DNA of 64,000 nt from Nonomuraea sp. PA05 (GCF_008086045.1 NZ_VSEY01000021.1:124001-188000), one strand, 5' to 3'. Positions 35,933-44,462 are shown, counted from the first letter of the stretch. Notes: generated from the sequence alone by a model not told the origin. Numbers and translations: made by a program.

Positions 35933-37282
35933 ATGGGACGAACATTGGTCGAGAGGGCCGAAGAAACTCCCCGAGTGTCACGCCCGGGCGCTATGACACC
36001 GGACCTCACCATCGGCGTGGTCGGACCCCACGACCTGGTCGAGCGAGTCATGCTGATGGGTCACGCCGCGGCACCACTTCCGTGTCGCCTGGTCGCCGCC
36101 GCGTACCGCGACGAGCAGGAGGCGCCCGACAAGGTGACGAGGCTCGGTCCCGGTGTCGACGCGTGCCTGTTCGCCAGCCCGGTCCCCTATGACCTGGCCA
36201 GGCGTTCCGGCGTGCTGACGATGCCCGCGACGTACGTGCAACTCGGCGGAGCAGCATTGGTGGCGGCGCTGGCGAAAGCGGCGCTGGACACCCGCATGGA
36301 CCCGCAACGGGTCAGCATCGACGTGGTCAGCAGGGCCGATGTCGAGGAGGCCTACACCGACCTCGGCATCCCCGCGGCGGACGTGCACAGCCGCGACGAG
36401 CCGGGCGCCACCGGCACGATCGCGGCCTACCACGAACGCCTGGCCCGGCAGGGCGCCACGACGGGAGCGCTGACGTGCCTGCCGGCGGTGGCCGAACGCC
36501 TGCACACCGCGGGCGTGCCGGTCATCAGGATCAGGCCGACCTCCGCGGCGGTCCGCACGGCGCTGCACACCGCGGCGCTGCTCGGTGCACACCACCGGCT
36601 GGAGGAGTCGCAGCTCACCGTGGTGCTGGTGGAGGTGCCGACGCTGCGTGAGCCCGTACGCCGCGCCGCGCCCCGCTACTGGCGCGACGAGCTGCGGCTG
36701 TCGCTGCACCGGCTCCTGGTCCAGGAGGCGAACAGGATCAACGCCACCGTCTGGCCGATCGACGATCACAGCTACCTGGTGACAGCGACCAGGGGCTCGA
36801 TCGCGGCGGCCACCGACGGGTTCAGAGTGTTGCCGTTCGCCGCCAGGATCAGGGACGAGCTGGGGCTGGCGGTCGAGGTCGGTGTGGGCATGGGGCGCAC
36901 GACGCACGACGCCGAGTCGCACGCCAGGGCCGCGCTGGCCCGTACACAGGCGGGCAAACAGGCACAGGGCTTCGCGGTGGACCGCGAGGGGCGGGCGCTC
37001 ATCCCGGCCCCGCGGATGCCGCCGACCGGGGCCACCGCACTGAAGCCGAAGGGGGTGGAGGTGCTGGCGAGGCTGGCGGCCAAGCTCGAAGGCGGCGACA
37101 CCGTGGTCGACGCCGAGGGCGCCGGCAAGATGCTGGGGGTCACGCCTCGTACGGCCCGGCGGTTGCTGCGCACGTTGGTTGACGAGGGACTCGCGTGGCC
37201 GCTTCCGCCGAACCGTACTCCGCAACCCGGCAGGCCACGCCAGCTCTACCGGCTGATCGTGGAGAAACTCGGTCCGCGCTGA
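35933..37282 (+). CDS. HTH regulator with nucleotide-cyclase-like (GTP cyclohydrolase III/GGDEF-like) domain
   Basis: About 449 residues, soluble. N-terminal ~200 residues begin TIGVVGPHDLVERVML with no assignable family. The middle (~200-350) has RYWRDELRLSLHRLLVQEANRIN, DDHSYLV and the ELGLAVEVGVGMGRTTHDAESHARAALARTQ segment, which follows the Class III cyclase/GCH-III/GGDEF fold pattern (helix, glycine-rich strand and AE..A..AL helix). The C-terminal ~70 residues are a winged HTH (MLGVTPRTARRLLRTLVDEGLAW). It probably senses a nucleotide and controls transcription. The start is uncertain (35873, 35933 or 35993). Similar regulators in Streptomyces are known only as conserved hypotheticals. 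Confidence 0.65.
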   Translation: MGRTLVERAEETPRVSRPGAMTPDLTIGVVGPHDLVERVMLMGHAAAPLPCRLVAAAYRDEQEAPDKVTRLGPGVDACLFASPVPYDLARRSGVLTMPATYVQLGGAALVAALAKAALDTRMDPQRVSIDVVSRADVEEAYTDLGIPAADVHSRDEPGATGTIAAYHERLARQGATTGALTCLPAVAERLHTAGVPVIRIRPTSAAVRTALHTAALLGAHHRLEESQLTVVLVEVPTLREPVRRAAPRYWRDELRLSLHRLLVQEANRINATVWPIDDHSYLVTATRGSIAAATDGFRVLPFAARIRDELGLAVEVGVGMGRTTHDAESHARAALARTQAGKQAQGFAVDREGRALIPAPRMPPTGATALKPKGVEVLARLAAKLEGGDTVVDAEGAGKMLGVTPRTARRLLRTLVDEGLAWPLPPNRTPQPGRPRQLYRLIVEKLGPR

Positions 37283-37297
37283 GCCGGCCACCATGGA

Positions 37298-37322
37298 GCG
37301 GGCCCGCCACAAGCGGGTCCGC
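37298..37322 (+). terminator. GC-rich terminator hairpin after the HTH regulator gene
   Basis: GCGGGCCCGC (37298-37307), loop CACAA, GCGGGTCCGC (37313-37322): 10-bp stem with one G-T pair. It lies 16 bp after the stop at 37282 and lacks a T tract. Confidence 0.65.
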
Positions 37323-37624
37323 CCCTTCGCATGCCCTGCACATTGACGGCAGGTGTCAGCTTCGCGAACTTGCGGCTTGACTCTTGTGAACTAATTGGTT
37401 GGCCCGTGTAGAAGGGGGTATGTTCTCCGACGCCCCCGATCGACGAGATTCGGACGGGGGCACCAAATCCCTCCCCCGCCGCGGCGCGTCGTCGTTGTCG
37501 GGCGATTGCGATGACTTACAGCCGATTTCGAGCGGCCGGCTCGTTCGGTGGTAGTGATCTGGCGGGTTTCGGGCTGACTTGTGGGCATAACGGGGCCGGA
37601 AAGACGGTTGTACGGCGCTGTGGG

Positions 37625-37638
37625 GGCGCTGGAGCGCC
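37625..37638 (-). terminator. Hairpin after the rhodanese gene
   Basis: GGCGCT-GG-AGCGCC, perfect 6-bp stem, about 14 bp downstream of the rhodanese stop on the minus strand. Short and without a T tract. Confidence 0.45.
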
Positions 37639-37651
37639 GTTCACGCTCCGG

Positions 37652-38083
37652 TCAACACGCACAGACGGCGCCGGAGATCGGTGCCGTGAGCGCGTCCACC
37701 GGGCGACGTGTGACGCCTGAGGCGGTCTCGACGGGAAAGCCCTCCCGCGCCCAGTACTCGAAGCCGCCGATCATCTCCTTGACCCGGTAACCCAGCTTGG
37801 CGAACTCCAGCGCGGCACGGGTGGCGCCGTTGCAGCCGGGGCCCCAGCAGTACGTGACGACCGTCGCGTCCTTGGCCACCATCGCCTCGGCACTGGCGGC
37901 GATCTCGCGGGTCGGCAGGTGCACGGCGCCCTCGATGTGGCCCTGATCCCAGCTCTCGTGGCTGCGCGAGTCGACGACGACCAGGCCGGGGGTGCCGGCG
38001 GCCAGGTCGGCGGCGACGTCGGAGACGTCGGTCTCGAAGGACAGGCGGGCGGCGAAGTGGGCGATGGCGGACTCGTTCTGCAT
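37652..38083 (-). CDS. Rhodanese-domain sulfurtransferase
   Basis: About 143 residues, single rhodanese domain. VVDSRSHESWDQGHIEGAVHLP is the CH2A motif, and the active-site loop is CWGPGCNGATRAA, with the likely catalytic Cys first (TYCWGP) and a second Cys five residues later. The C-terminal tail ends ISGAVCAC, adding two Cys, an odd feature for this family. Possible roles are sulfane-sulfur transfer or redox sensing. GAGG before ATG 38083 is the preferred start. It is divergent from the EamA transporter. Confidence 0.85.
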   Translation of the reverse strand: MQNESAIAHFAARLSFETDVSDVAADLAAGTPGLVVVDSRSHESWDQGHIEGAVHLPTREIAASAEAMVAKDATVVTYCWGPGCNGATRAALEFAKLGYRVKEMIGGFEYWAREGFPVETASGVTRRPVDALTAPISGAVCAC

Positions 38084-38214
38084 GCCTCGATCCTGCCGTT
38101 CGCGCTGGTGACGCCACCAGTGGCACGAAAGCCGCCTATCGCTAATATCCCGCCACAGTCCGAAGTCTGATACTCGCGGGCTTTTGTCGGTATTGCCCTG
38201 TAAGTTCATGAGTC

Positions 38215-39156
38215 ATGAGCGCGAACACCCCTGACAGCCGCCGGACCCTGATGGTCTGGGGCGCCCTGGCGATCGTCTACGTGGTGTGGGGCTCGACCTA
38301 CCTCGGCATCAAGATCGCCATCGAGACCATGCCGCCGCTGTTCCACGGCTCCCTCCGGTTCGTCTCCGCCGCCCTGCTGCTCGCCGCCTTCCTGCTCGTC
38401 ACCAAACGGCTGGCGCCCTTCAGGATGACGCTCAAGCAACTCGCCGGCGCCGCCCTCGTCGGGCTGCTGCTGCTCACCGGCGGCAACGGCATGGTCGCCG
38501 TCGCCGAGCAGCACATCTCCAGCGGCCTCGCCGCGCTGCTCGTCGCCTCCGTGCCGCTGTGGCTGGTCGTGCTCAGGCTCGCGTTCAGGGACCGGCCCGC
38601 GCTGCTGACGCTCGTCGGCGTGCTGGTCGGGTTCGGCGGGGTGGCCGCGCTGTCGCTGAACGGCGGTGGCGAGAGCGCCGGCACGACCGGGATCGTGGTG
38701 ATCCTGCTCGGGTCCGTGTCGTGGTCGCTCGGCTCGTTCCTGTCGTCGCGCATCCCGATGCCGCCCAACGTGTGGACCGCCAGCGCCGTCGAGATGCTCG
38801 CCGGCGGCGTCGGGCTGGCCGTCGTCAGCGCCTCCGTCGGGGAACGGCTCGACGTGGCGGCCATCTCCGGGCGGTCGTGGGCGGCGCTGGCGTACCTGAT
38901 CCTGGTGGGGTCGCTCGTCGGGTTCACCGCCTACACGTGGCTGCTCGGCAACGCGCCCATCTCGCTCGTCTCGACGTACGCCTACGTCAACCCGATCGTG
39001 GCCGTCATCCTGGGCGTGCTCGTCGTGAACGAGCACGTCACCCTGCAGATCGTGCTCGGCGGCCTGGTGATCCTGGTCGGCGTCGCCCTGGTCGTCTCCA
39101 CGGAGCGGCGCGCCAGAGCCAGGGCCGTGCCGGAACCCGAAAAGGTCACCGCCTGA
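38215..39156 (+). CDS. EamA (DMT) family transporter
   Basis: 313 residues, ten TM helices in two EamA repeats. YVVWGSTYLGIKIAIETMPP near the N-terminus and VNPIVAVILGVLVVNEH in the second half are signature stretches of drug/metabolite exporters (YedA/RhaT-type). Substrate is unknown, often amino acids or nucleosides. No good ribosome-binding site precedes ATG 38215. It is divergent from the rhodanese gene with 130 bp between starts. Confidence 0.88.
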   Translation: MSANTPDSRRTLMVWGALAIVYVVWGSTYLGIKIAIETMPPLFHGSLRFVSAALLLAAFLLVTKRLAPFRMTLKQLAGAALVGLLLLTGGNGMVAVAEQHISSGLAALLVASVPLWLVVLRLAFRDRPALLTLVGVLVGFGGVAALSLNGGGESAGTTGIVVILLGSVSWSLGSFLSSRIPMPPNVWTASAVEMLAGGVGLAVVSASVGERLDVAAISGRSWAALAYLILVGSLVGFTAYTWLLGNAPISLVSTYAYVNPIVAVILGVLVVNEHVTLQIVLGGLVILVGVALVVSTERRARARAVPEPEKVTA

Positions 39157-39202
39157 ACCTGCGCCGCCGGAGGGCCGTACCTCCCGTGGGAGGTGCCGCC
39201 GG

Positions 39203-39991
39203 ATGTGGTCGTACCGGGTGGGTGTCGTGGTCGTGGCGTTGCTGCCGGGAGTTCTCGTGGCCGGTGCGCCCGCGGGCGCGCACGGCGCACTGGAGGACCC
39301 GCTCAGCCGGGCCGCCGCCTGCGGCTCAGAAGGGCCCGCGCGAACCGTCCGGTCCGCTGCCTGCCGGGCCGCGGTGCGGGCCGGCGGGGGTGTGCTGCCG
39401 CGGGGCTGGGACGAGGTGCGGGTCGCGGACGTGGGCGGGCGGGATCGGCGGGTGATCCCCGACGGGAAGCTGTGCAGCGGTGGGCTGGACGCGTTCAAGG
39501 GGCTCGACCTGGCTCGGGACGACTGGCCCGCCACCACTGTGCGGGCCGGGGCGCGGTTCGTCTTCAAGTACCGCGGCACCATTGCGCGCCGGGGGACGTT
39601 CCGGATGTTCGTCACCAAGAAGGGGTATCGGCCGGGGAAGCCGTTGAGGTGGGGCGATCTTGAGGGGGAGCCGTTTCTTGAGGCTCGGGATCCTGCGTTC
39701 AGGGATGGGAGTTATCGGATCTCGGGGCGGCTTCCTGCGCGGAGTGGGCGGCATCTGATCTACACGATCTGGCGGAACTCCGACACTCCGGATACCTACT
39801 ACTCGTGCTCGGATGTGGTCTTCCGGCGGGCTGGCGCCTCCGGTGGGGCCGCCGCCGTGGGGGCGCCGGTCGTCGCGGCCGCGGCGGGTGGGGGCAGGGA
39901 CGCGAGCTGGCTCGTCGGGGGCGCGACCGTGCTGGCCGGAGGCGCCGGGATCACCGGCCTCCTCATCGCCCGGCGACGCCGCGCGCGGTAG
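39203..39991 (+). CDS. AA10 lytic polysaccharide monooxygenase-like protein, C-terminally anchored; second copper His apparently lost
   Basis: 262 residues. Signal peptide (~1-26) cleaves before HGALEDPLSR, so the mature protein begins with His1, first ligand of the copper histidine brace. CRAAVRAGG, IPDGKLCSGG, LDLARDDWP and NSDTPDTYYSCSDVVF are typical of chitin/cellulose-active AA10 enzymes. The second brace His, in the family's TIPHRGTF/AAHPGDF stretch, is replaced: the protein reads TIARRGTF, with Arg (CGC) where His (CAC) is expected. Activity is therefore doubtful. After an Ala/Gly linker a TM helix and RRRRAR tail (~235-262) anchor it. GGGAGG precedes ATG 39203. Confidence 0.83.
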   Translation: MWSYRVGVVVVALLPGVLVAGAPAGAHGALEDPLSRAAACGSEGPARTVRSAACRAAVRAGGGVLPRGWDEVRVADVGGRDRRVIPDGKLCSGGLDAFKGLDLARDDWPATTVRAGARFVFKYRGTIARRGTFRMFVTKKGYRPGKPLRWGDLEGEPFLEARDPAFRDGSYRISGRLPARSGRHLIYTIWRNSDTPDTYYSCSDVVFRRAGASGGAAAVGAPVVAAAAGGGRDASWLVGGATVLAGGAGITGLLIARRRRAR

Positions 39992-40068
39992 ACGGGGGTC
40001 GCGGGCGCAACGCGGAGGCGGGCGCGTGGCGGACGCGGCGCGATGGCGGGTGCGGCGGGAAGGCGGGT

Positions 40069-40641
40069 TCAGGTGAGGGCGGCGGTGGCGGTCTTGAGGT
40101 CGTGCAGTGACTGGCGGGCGAGGGCGGCGAAGCCCTGGTCGTTGGCCGGGTCGACCCACCGCGTGTAGGCGTTGCGGAGGGCGAGGCAGCCGACCTCCGC
40201 CGCCAGGCTCGCGGCCGGGTCGGGGACGCCGCGTTCGCGCAACGCGTCCGCCATGGACGCGGTGAGCGCGGCCATCTTGAGCAGTTCGCGCTCCCGCAGG
40301 TCGTCATGGCTGACGACGATGGCCTGGCGTTGACGGGCCCAGCCGTGCCGTTCGGTGTTGAAGACGCTCGCCAGCGCCTCCAGCCCCGCGCCGAGCGCCT
40401 CGATCGGCGTAGCTTCGGCGGGGGCGCTCGCGATGGCGTCGGCGAAGAGGCGGTTGAGCACGTCCTGGCCGCCGAAGAGCACTTCCCGCTTGTCGCTGAA
40501 GTGCCGGAAGAAGCTGCTCTTGGCCAGCCCCGCCCGCTCGGCGATCTCCGCCGCGGTGGTGCTGTCGTAGCCGCGCTCGACGAACAGCTCCAGTGCCGCC
40601 CGTTCCAGGCGTTCGCGTGCGTTCGGCTCCCATCGTGCCAT
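40069..40641 (-). CDS. TetR-family transcriptional regulator
   Basis: 190 residues. N-terminal HTH (~8-55): AALELFVERGYDSTTAAEIAERAGLAKSSFFRHFSDKREVLF, standard TetR. The C-terminal ligand domain is unclassified. It is divergent from the NAD(P)-binding epimerase gene, with a 13-bp inverted repeat in the shared region, so it probably represses that gene and itself. Confidence 0.92.
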   Translation of the reverse strand: MARWEPNARERLERAALELFVERGYDSTTAAEIAERAGLAKSSFFRHFSDKREVLFGGQDVLNRLFADAIASAPAEATPIEALGAGLEALASVFNTERHGWARQRQAIVVSHDDLRERELLKMAALTASMADALRERGVPDPAASLAAEVGCLALRNAYTRWVDPANDQGFAALARQSLHDLKTATAALT

Positions 40642-40658
40642 GGTCGGATTCTAGCGCG

Positions 40659-40706
40659 ATGAGACTCGGTCCCGTCGCATGCTACGGTGATAAGACCAAG
40701 TCCCAT
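40659..40706. promoter_or_regulatory. Candidate TetR operator (inverted repeat)
   Basis: ATGAGACTCGGTC (40659-40671) and GACCAAGTCCCAT (40694-40706) match as inverted copies at 11 of 13 positions, centred 35 bp apart, in the divergent tetR-epimerase region. Each arm may also be a separate half-operator. Confidence 0.5.
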
Positions 40707-40731
40707 CACTGAGGGCCTAGGAGGCTTCCCC

Positions 40732-41643
40732 ATGCGTGTTCTCGTCACCGGAGCCAGCGGCCACATCGGCTCCGCCGTCGTCCCCGAGCTGCTCTCCGCC
40801 GGTCACGAGGTCGTCGGCCTCGCCCGTTCCGAGGCTTCCGCCGCAGCGCTGGAGGCGCTCGGCGCCGAGGTCAGGCGCGGCGACCTCGACGACCTCGACG
40901 GCCTGCGCGAGGCCGCCTCCGCCGCCGACGGCGTCATCCACCTCGCGTTCGAGCACGACGCCATGATGGCCGGCGACTTCGGCACCGCCGTCGAGGCCGA
41001 CCTGGCGGCGCTGCGGGCGTTCCGTGAGGCGCTCGCCGGCACCGGCAAGCCGTTCGTCGGCACGGCGGGGACGGCGGTGCTGGCGCACCCGTCAGGACGC
41101 ACCGGCACCGAGGAGCACGTGCTGCCCTCCGGCGCCGGGCTGCACGCCAGGATCGGCGCCGAGAACTACGCGATCGAGCTGGCCGCGAGCGACATCAGGG
41201 CCTCGGTCGTCCGGCTTCCCCCGACCGTGCACAGCGAGCTGGACCGCGGCGGCTTCATCCCGCTGATCATCGCCGCCGCGCGGGCCGCCGGCGTGTCCGG
41301 TTACCTGGGTGACGGCGCCAACCGCTGGCCCGCCGTCCACACCCGCGATGCCGCCCGCGTCTACCGGCTGGCCCTGGAGCAGGCGCCCGCGGCAGCGCGG
41401 CTGCACGCCGTGGGCGACGAGGGCGTGCCGTTCCTGAAGATCGCCGAGGTCATCGGCCGCCGCCTGGACGTGCCCGTCGCCGCCATCCCGTCCGACCAGG
41501 CCGAGGCCCACTTCGGCTTCCTCGCGGGCATCGTGCCGCTCGACAACCCGGCCTCCAGCGAGCGCACCCGGCGCCTGCTGGGCTGGCAGCCGGCCCACCC
41601 CGGCCTCCTCGCCGACCTCGACCTGGGCCACTACTTCGCCTGA
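40732..41643 (+). CDS. NAD(P)-binding epimerase/extended SDR
   Basis: About 303 residues. GASGHIGSAVVPELL carries the TGxxGxxG nucleotide motif; the expected YxxxK is replaced by NYAIE in GAENYAIELAASD, so the Lys of the classical catalytic pair is missing, as in some atypical SDRs (NmrA-like). It may reduce a small aldehyde or act as an oxidoreductase of unknown substrate. ATG 40732 is preceded by AGGAGG. It is divergent from the tetR gene and likely its target. Its 3' end is copied into two further 28-bp units. Confidence 0.82.
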   Translation: MRVLVTGASGHIGSAVVPELLSAGHEVVGLARSEASAAALEALGAEVRRGDLDDLDGLREAASAADGVIHLAFEHDAMMAGDFGTAVEADLAALRAFREALAGTGKPFVGTAGTAVLAHPSGRTGTEEHVLPSGAGLHARIGAENYAIELAASDIRASVVRLPPTVHSELDRGGFIPLIIAAARAAGVSGYLGDGANRWPAVHTRDAARVYRLALEQAPAAARLHAVGDEGVPFLKIAEVIGRRLDVPVAAIPSDQAEAHFGFLAGIVPLDNPASSERTRRLLGWQPAHPGLLADLDLGHYFA

Positions 41644-41699
41644 ACCCGACCTGGGCCACTACCTCGCCTGACCTTGACCTGGGCCGCTACTTCGAGTGA
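41616..41699. repeat. Three 28-bp tandem units at a convergent gene junction
   Basis: Units 41616-41643, 41644-41671 and 41672-41699, each with GACCTGGGCC and ending TGA. The first is the 3' end of the epimerase gene including its stop; the third overlaps the last codons of the convergent aminotransferase (stop at 41687). Confidence 0.85.
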
Positions 41700-42751
41700 A
41701 GGAACTCCCCCGCCGCGGCGAGGAACGCGTCGTTCGCCTCCGGCGTGCCGATCGACACCCGCACGCCCTCCTCCCCGTACGGTCGCACCGCCACGCCCTG
41801 CGACGCGCAGTCCTCGGCGAAGACGGGGGTGCGCGCACCGAGGCGCAGCCAGACGAAGTTCGCCTCGGTGGGCGGCACCGTCCAGCCCTGCGCGATGAGC
41901 GCCTCCCGCACCCGCGTGCGCTCCTTGACCACCGCTTCGACGCGCTCCTGCAGCTCGTCCTCGGCCCGCAGCGAGGCGATGGCGGCGATCTGGGCGAGAT
42001 GGTTGACCGCGAACGGGATGACCGTCTTGCGGACGGCCGTCGCCACCGGCTCGGGCGCGATCAGGTAGCCGACCCGCAGGCCGGCCAGCCCGTACGCCTT
42101 GGAGAAGGTGCGCAGGACGGCGACGTTCGGCCGCTCGCGGTAGAGCGTGAGGCCGTCGGGGACGTCCTCGTCGCGCACGTACTCGCGGTAGGCCTCGTCC
42201 AGCACCACCAGCACGTCCTCGGGCACCCGGTCGAGGAACGACTCCAGCGCGCCCCGGCGGATGGCGGTGCCCGTCGGGTTGTTCGGGTTGCACACGAAGA
42301 TCATGCTGGTTCTGTCGGTGACCGCCTCGGCCATGGCGTCCAGGTCGTGGTCCTCGCCCGCCAGCGGCACCATCACGGACTTCACCCCGGCCAGGTCGGC
42401 CAGCAGCGGGTACGCCTCGAACGACCGCCACGCGTACACGACCTCGACGCCCGGCTCCCCCACCGACTCGAAGAGCTGCTGCGCCACCGTCACGGACCCG
42501 GGGCCGAGCGCGACGTGCTCGGCCGGCACGTCGAAGCGCTCCGCGATGGCCTCGGTCAGCTTGACGGAGCCAGGGTCGGGGTAGCGGTTGACCTGCCGCG
42601 CGCCCTCGGCGATGGCCTCGACCACGGAAGGCAGCGGGTCGTACGGGGATTCGTTGGAGGACAGCTTGTACGAACGCCCGTCGGGGGCGGCGACGGCCTT
42701 GCCCGGCTTGTAGGCGGCCATGGTGTCCAGGATGTGGCGGAAACGAGGCAT
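41687..42751 (-). CDS. HisC-family aminotransferase (histidinol-phosphate or aromatic)
   Basis: 354 residues, PLP-dependent fold type I. LSSNESPYDPLPS, NPNNPTGT, DEAYREYV and the PLP Lys in RTFSKAYGLAGLRVGY are standard. Such proteins act as HisC (histidine synthesis) or as the aromatic aminotransferase Pat; outside a his operon, as here, the second is a fair guess but not proven. It starts at ATG 42751 and is 21 bp from the kinase stop, same strand. Its C-terminal codons are part of the 28-bp repeat array. Confidence 0.9.
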   Translation of the reverse strand: MPRFRHILDTMAAYKPGKAVAAPDGRSYKLSSNESPYDPLPSVVEAIAEGARQVNRYPDPGSVKLTEAIAERFDVPAEHVALGPGSVTVAQQLFESVGEPGVEVVYAWRSFEAYPLLADLAGVKSVMVPLAGEDHDLDAMAEAVTDRTSMIFVCNPNNPTGTAIRRGALESFLDRVPEDVLVVLDEAYREYVRDEDVPDGLTLYRERPNVAVLRTFSKAYGLAGLRVGYLIAPEPVATAVRKTVIPFAVNHLAQIAAIASLRAEDELQERVEAVVKERTRVREALIAQGWTVPPTEANFVWLRLGARTPVFAEDCASQGVAVRPYGEEGVRVSIGTPEANDAFLAAAGEFLHSK

Positions 42752-42772
42752 GGCATCACTTTAGATGAGGCG

Positions 42773-44353
42773 TCACCCTGTGCCCGCTGCCTGCCTGCGC
42801 TTTCCCAGTGCCGCCGCGACCAGCCTGGCGGCCTTGTCGGCGGCGGCGTGGCCGCGCTGCGGGCTCTGCATCGTGACGGTCACCGAGACGTTCGCCACCA
42901 CGAAAGCGATCTTGGTGGTGGTGACCGGGGAGCCCTGCCACATCGGACCCGTGTGGCTGAACGCGTCGTCGCCGACCGCCGGGCCCTGGCGGACCTTGGT
43001 GCCGGGGGTGCGTTTGGGTTCGTCCCGCATGAACTTCAGGGTCTGCTGGTGCATCATGGCGGCCGTTGACGCGTTCGGGGCGCGGTAGGCCATCACTGAC
43101 AGGGTTTGGTAGTCGCCGCCGCGCCAGGTGCAGCTCGCCTCCACCAGCCATTGGCGTTTGGCCGAGTGGGCGAAGAGGGAGCGGACCTGGGCGTTCGTCA
43201 GCAGGTCGCAGGCTTCGAACTCGCCGATCAGGGCGGGTGGTGGTTTCGAGGGTGTGGGGGTGGCCGGGCGAGGGGTGGGGGTGGAGGTGTTCCGCGGGGT
43301 CAGGGCGTAGCCGATGAGGCGGATGGCGTTCGGATAGATCTGCGGGATGACCACGACGAGTGCGGCGGCCGTCAGGGTGAGGGCGAGGGCGGTGGCGAGG
43401 ATGACCTTGGAGCGGCGGTGACGGAGGCGCGACGGGATGGTCGGTGCCGGTCCGGAGGCCAGGCCGGGCGGATGGGGGGTTCGGGTGCTTGGGGCACCGG
43501 TCAGGGATTGAGCCAAGGGCCGGCCCTCGCCGGGAGGTGCGGCGGCGCCCTGTGCGATGGTGGCCAGCCAGGCGCTCGCCTGTTCCGGGGAGCAGCGCCG
43601 TCCCGGGTCCTTGTCCAGGATCGCGGCCAGCACCGGCCCGAGCGGCCCCGCCAGCCGGAACGGGGCAGGCTCCTGCATCAGCACCGCCGCCAGCGCTGCC
43701 GCCTCGTTGTGCCGCGAGAACGGCGGGGCGCCTTCCACCGCCGTGAACAGCGTGGCGCCGAGCGACCACAGGTCGGCGGGCGGCCCGTCTGTCTCGCCGC
43801 GCAGCCGCTCGGGGGCGATGTAGCCGGGCGAGCCGCTCAGCAGCCCCGTCTGGGTGAGCGCGACGTCGCCCGCGATGGTGGCGATGCCGAAGTCGGTCAG
43901 CAGGACGCGGCCGTCGTCGGTGAGCATCACGTTCGCGGGCTTGACGTCGCGGTGCAGGATGCCCGACGCGTGGGCGGCCGACAGCGCCTCGATCATCCGC
44001 AGGCCGATCCCGGCGACCCGGCCCGGCGGCAGGGGGCCTTCGTCGCGTACCACCCGGTCGAGGGAGCGGCCCCGGACGAGCTCCATGACGATCCAGGGGC
44101 GTCCGTCGTCGAGCACCACGTCGTGCACGGTCACGATGGAGGGGTGGTCACGCAGCGCCGCCGCGGCCCGCGCCTCGCGCAGCGTGCGGTCCACCAGCTC
44201 GGTGTGCTCGGCCTCGCCGAGGTTCGGCGGGAGCTTGACCTCCTTGATCGCCACTTCCTGGCGGAGCAGCTCGTCCATGGCCCGCCAGACGGTGCCCATG
44301 CCGCCCTGCCCCAGCTCCGTCAGCAGCCGGTAGCGGCCCGCGAGCAGCGTCAC
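42773..44353 (-). CDS. Ser/Thr protein kinase with single TM and DUF3558-like sensor
   Basis: 526 residues. Kinase domain (~1-265): GQGGMGTVWRAMDE, the Lys in VAIKEVKLP, HRDVKPANVML, DFGIAT and APE. A Pro-rich linker, a TM helix (~315-340, KVILATALALTLTAAALVVVI), and a ~165-residue extracytoplasmic domain resembling DUF3558 lipoprotein domains (CDLLTNAQVRSLF and two Cys) follow. It probably senses an extracellular signal. GTG 44353 is the start. The neighbouring aminotransferase gene is on the same strand. Confidence 0.9.
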   Translation of the reverse strand: MTLLAGRYRLLTELGQGGMGTVWRAMDELLRQEVAIKEVKLPPNLGEAEHTELVDRTLREARAAAALRDHPSIVTVHDVVLDDGRPWIVMELVRGRSLDRVVRDEGPLPPGRVAGIGLRMIEALSAAHASGILHRDVKPANVMLTDDGRVLLTDFGIATIAGDVALTQTGLLSGSPGYIAPERLRGETDGPPADLWSLGATLFTAVEGAPPFSRHNEAAALAAVLMQEPAPFRLAGPLGPVLAAILDKDPGRRCSPEQASAWLATIAQGAAAPPGEGRPLAQSLTGAPSTRTPHPPGLASGPAPTIPSRLRHRRSKVILATALALTLTAAALVVVIPQIYPNAIRLIGYALTPRNTSTPTPRPATPTPSKPPPALIGEFEACDLLTNAQVRSLFAHSAKRQWLVEASCTWRGGDYQTLSVMAYRAPNASTAAMMHQQTLKFMRDEPKRTPGTKVRQGPAVGDDAFSHTGPMWQGSPVTTTKIAFVVANVSVTVTMQSPQRGHAAADKAARLVAAALGKRRQAAGTG

Positions 44354-44462
44354 CGCGCCGCCGCCGTCGCGATCAACCGTCGTCTCCTTGCCGCCGGGGG
44401 GTTCGGGCAGTTCCGATCCTAGAGCGCACCAGCGACATGCGTCACTGATTCATCACCTTTTG

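Larger units (their letters stand above)
37283..37651. other. 369-bp intergenic region with several hairpins, possible small RNA
   Basis: No coding ORF found. Contents: terminator-like hairpin 37298-37322, an AT-richer stretch 37375-37405 that could hold a promoter (TTGACT at 37378), a hairpin GCCCCCG (37432-37438)/CGGGGGC (37455-37461) that competes with GGGGG at 37414 for the same C tract, and a hairpin at 37625-37638 next to the rhodanese stop. A small RNA is possible. Confidence 0.4.
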
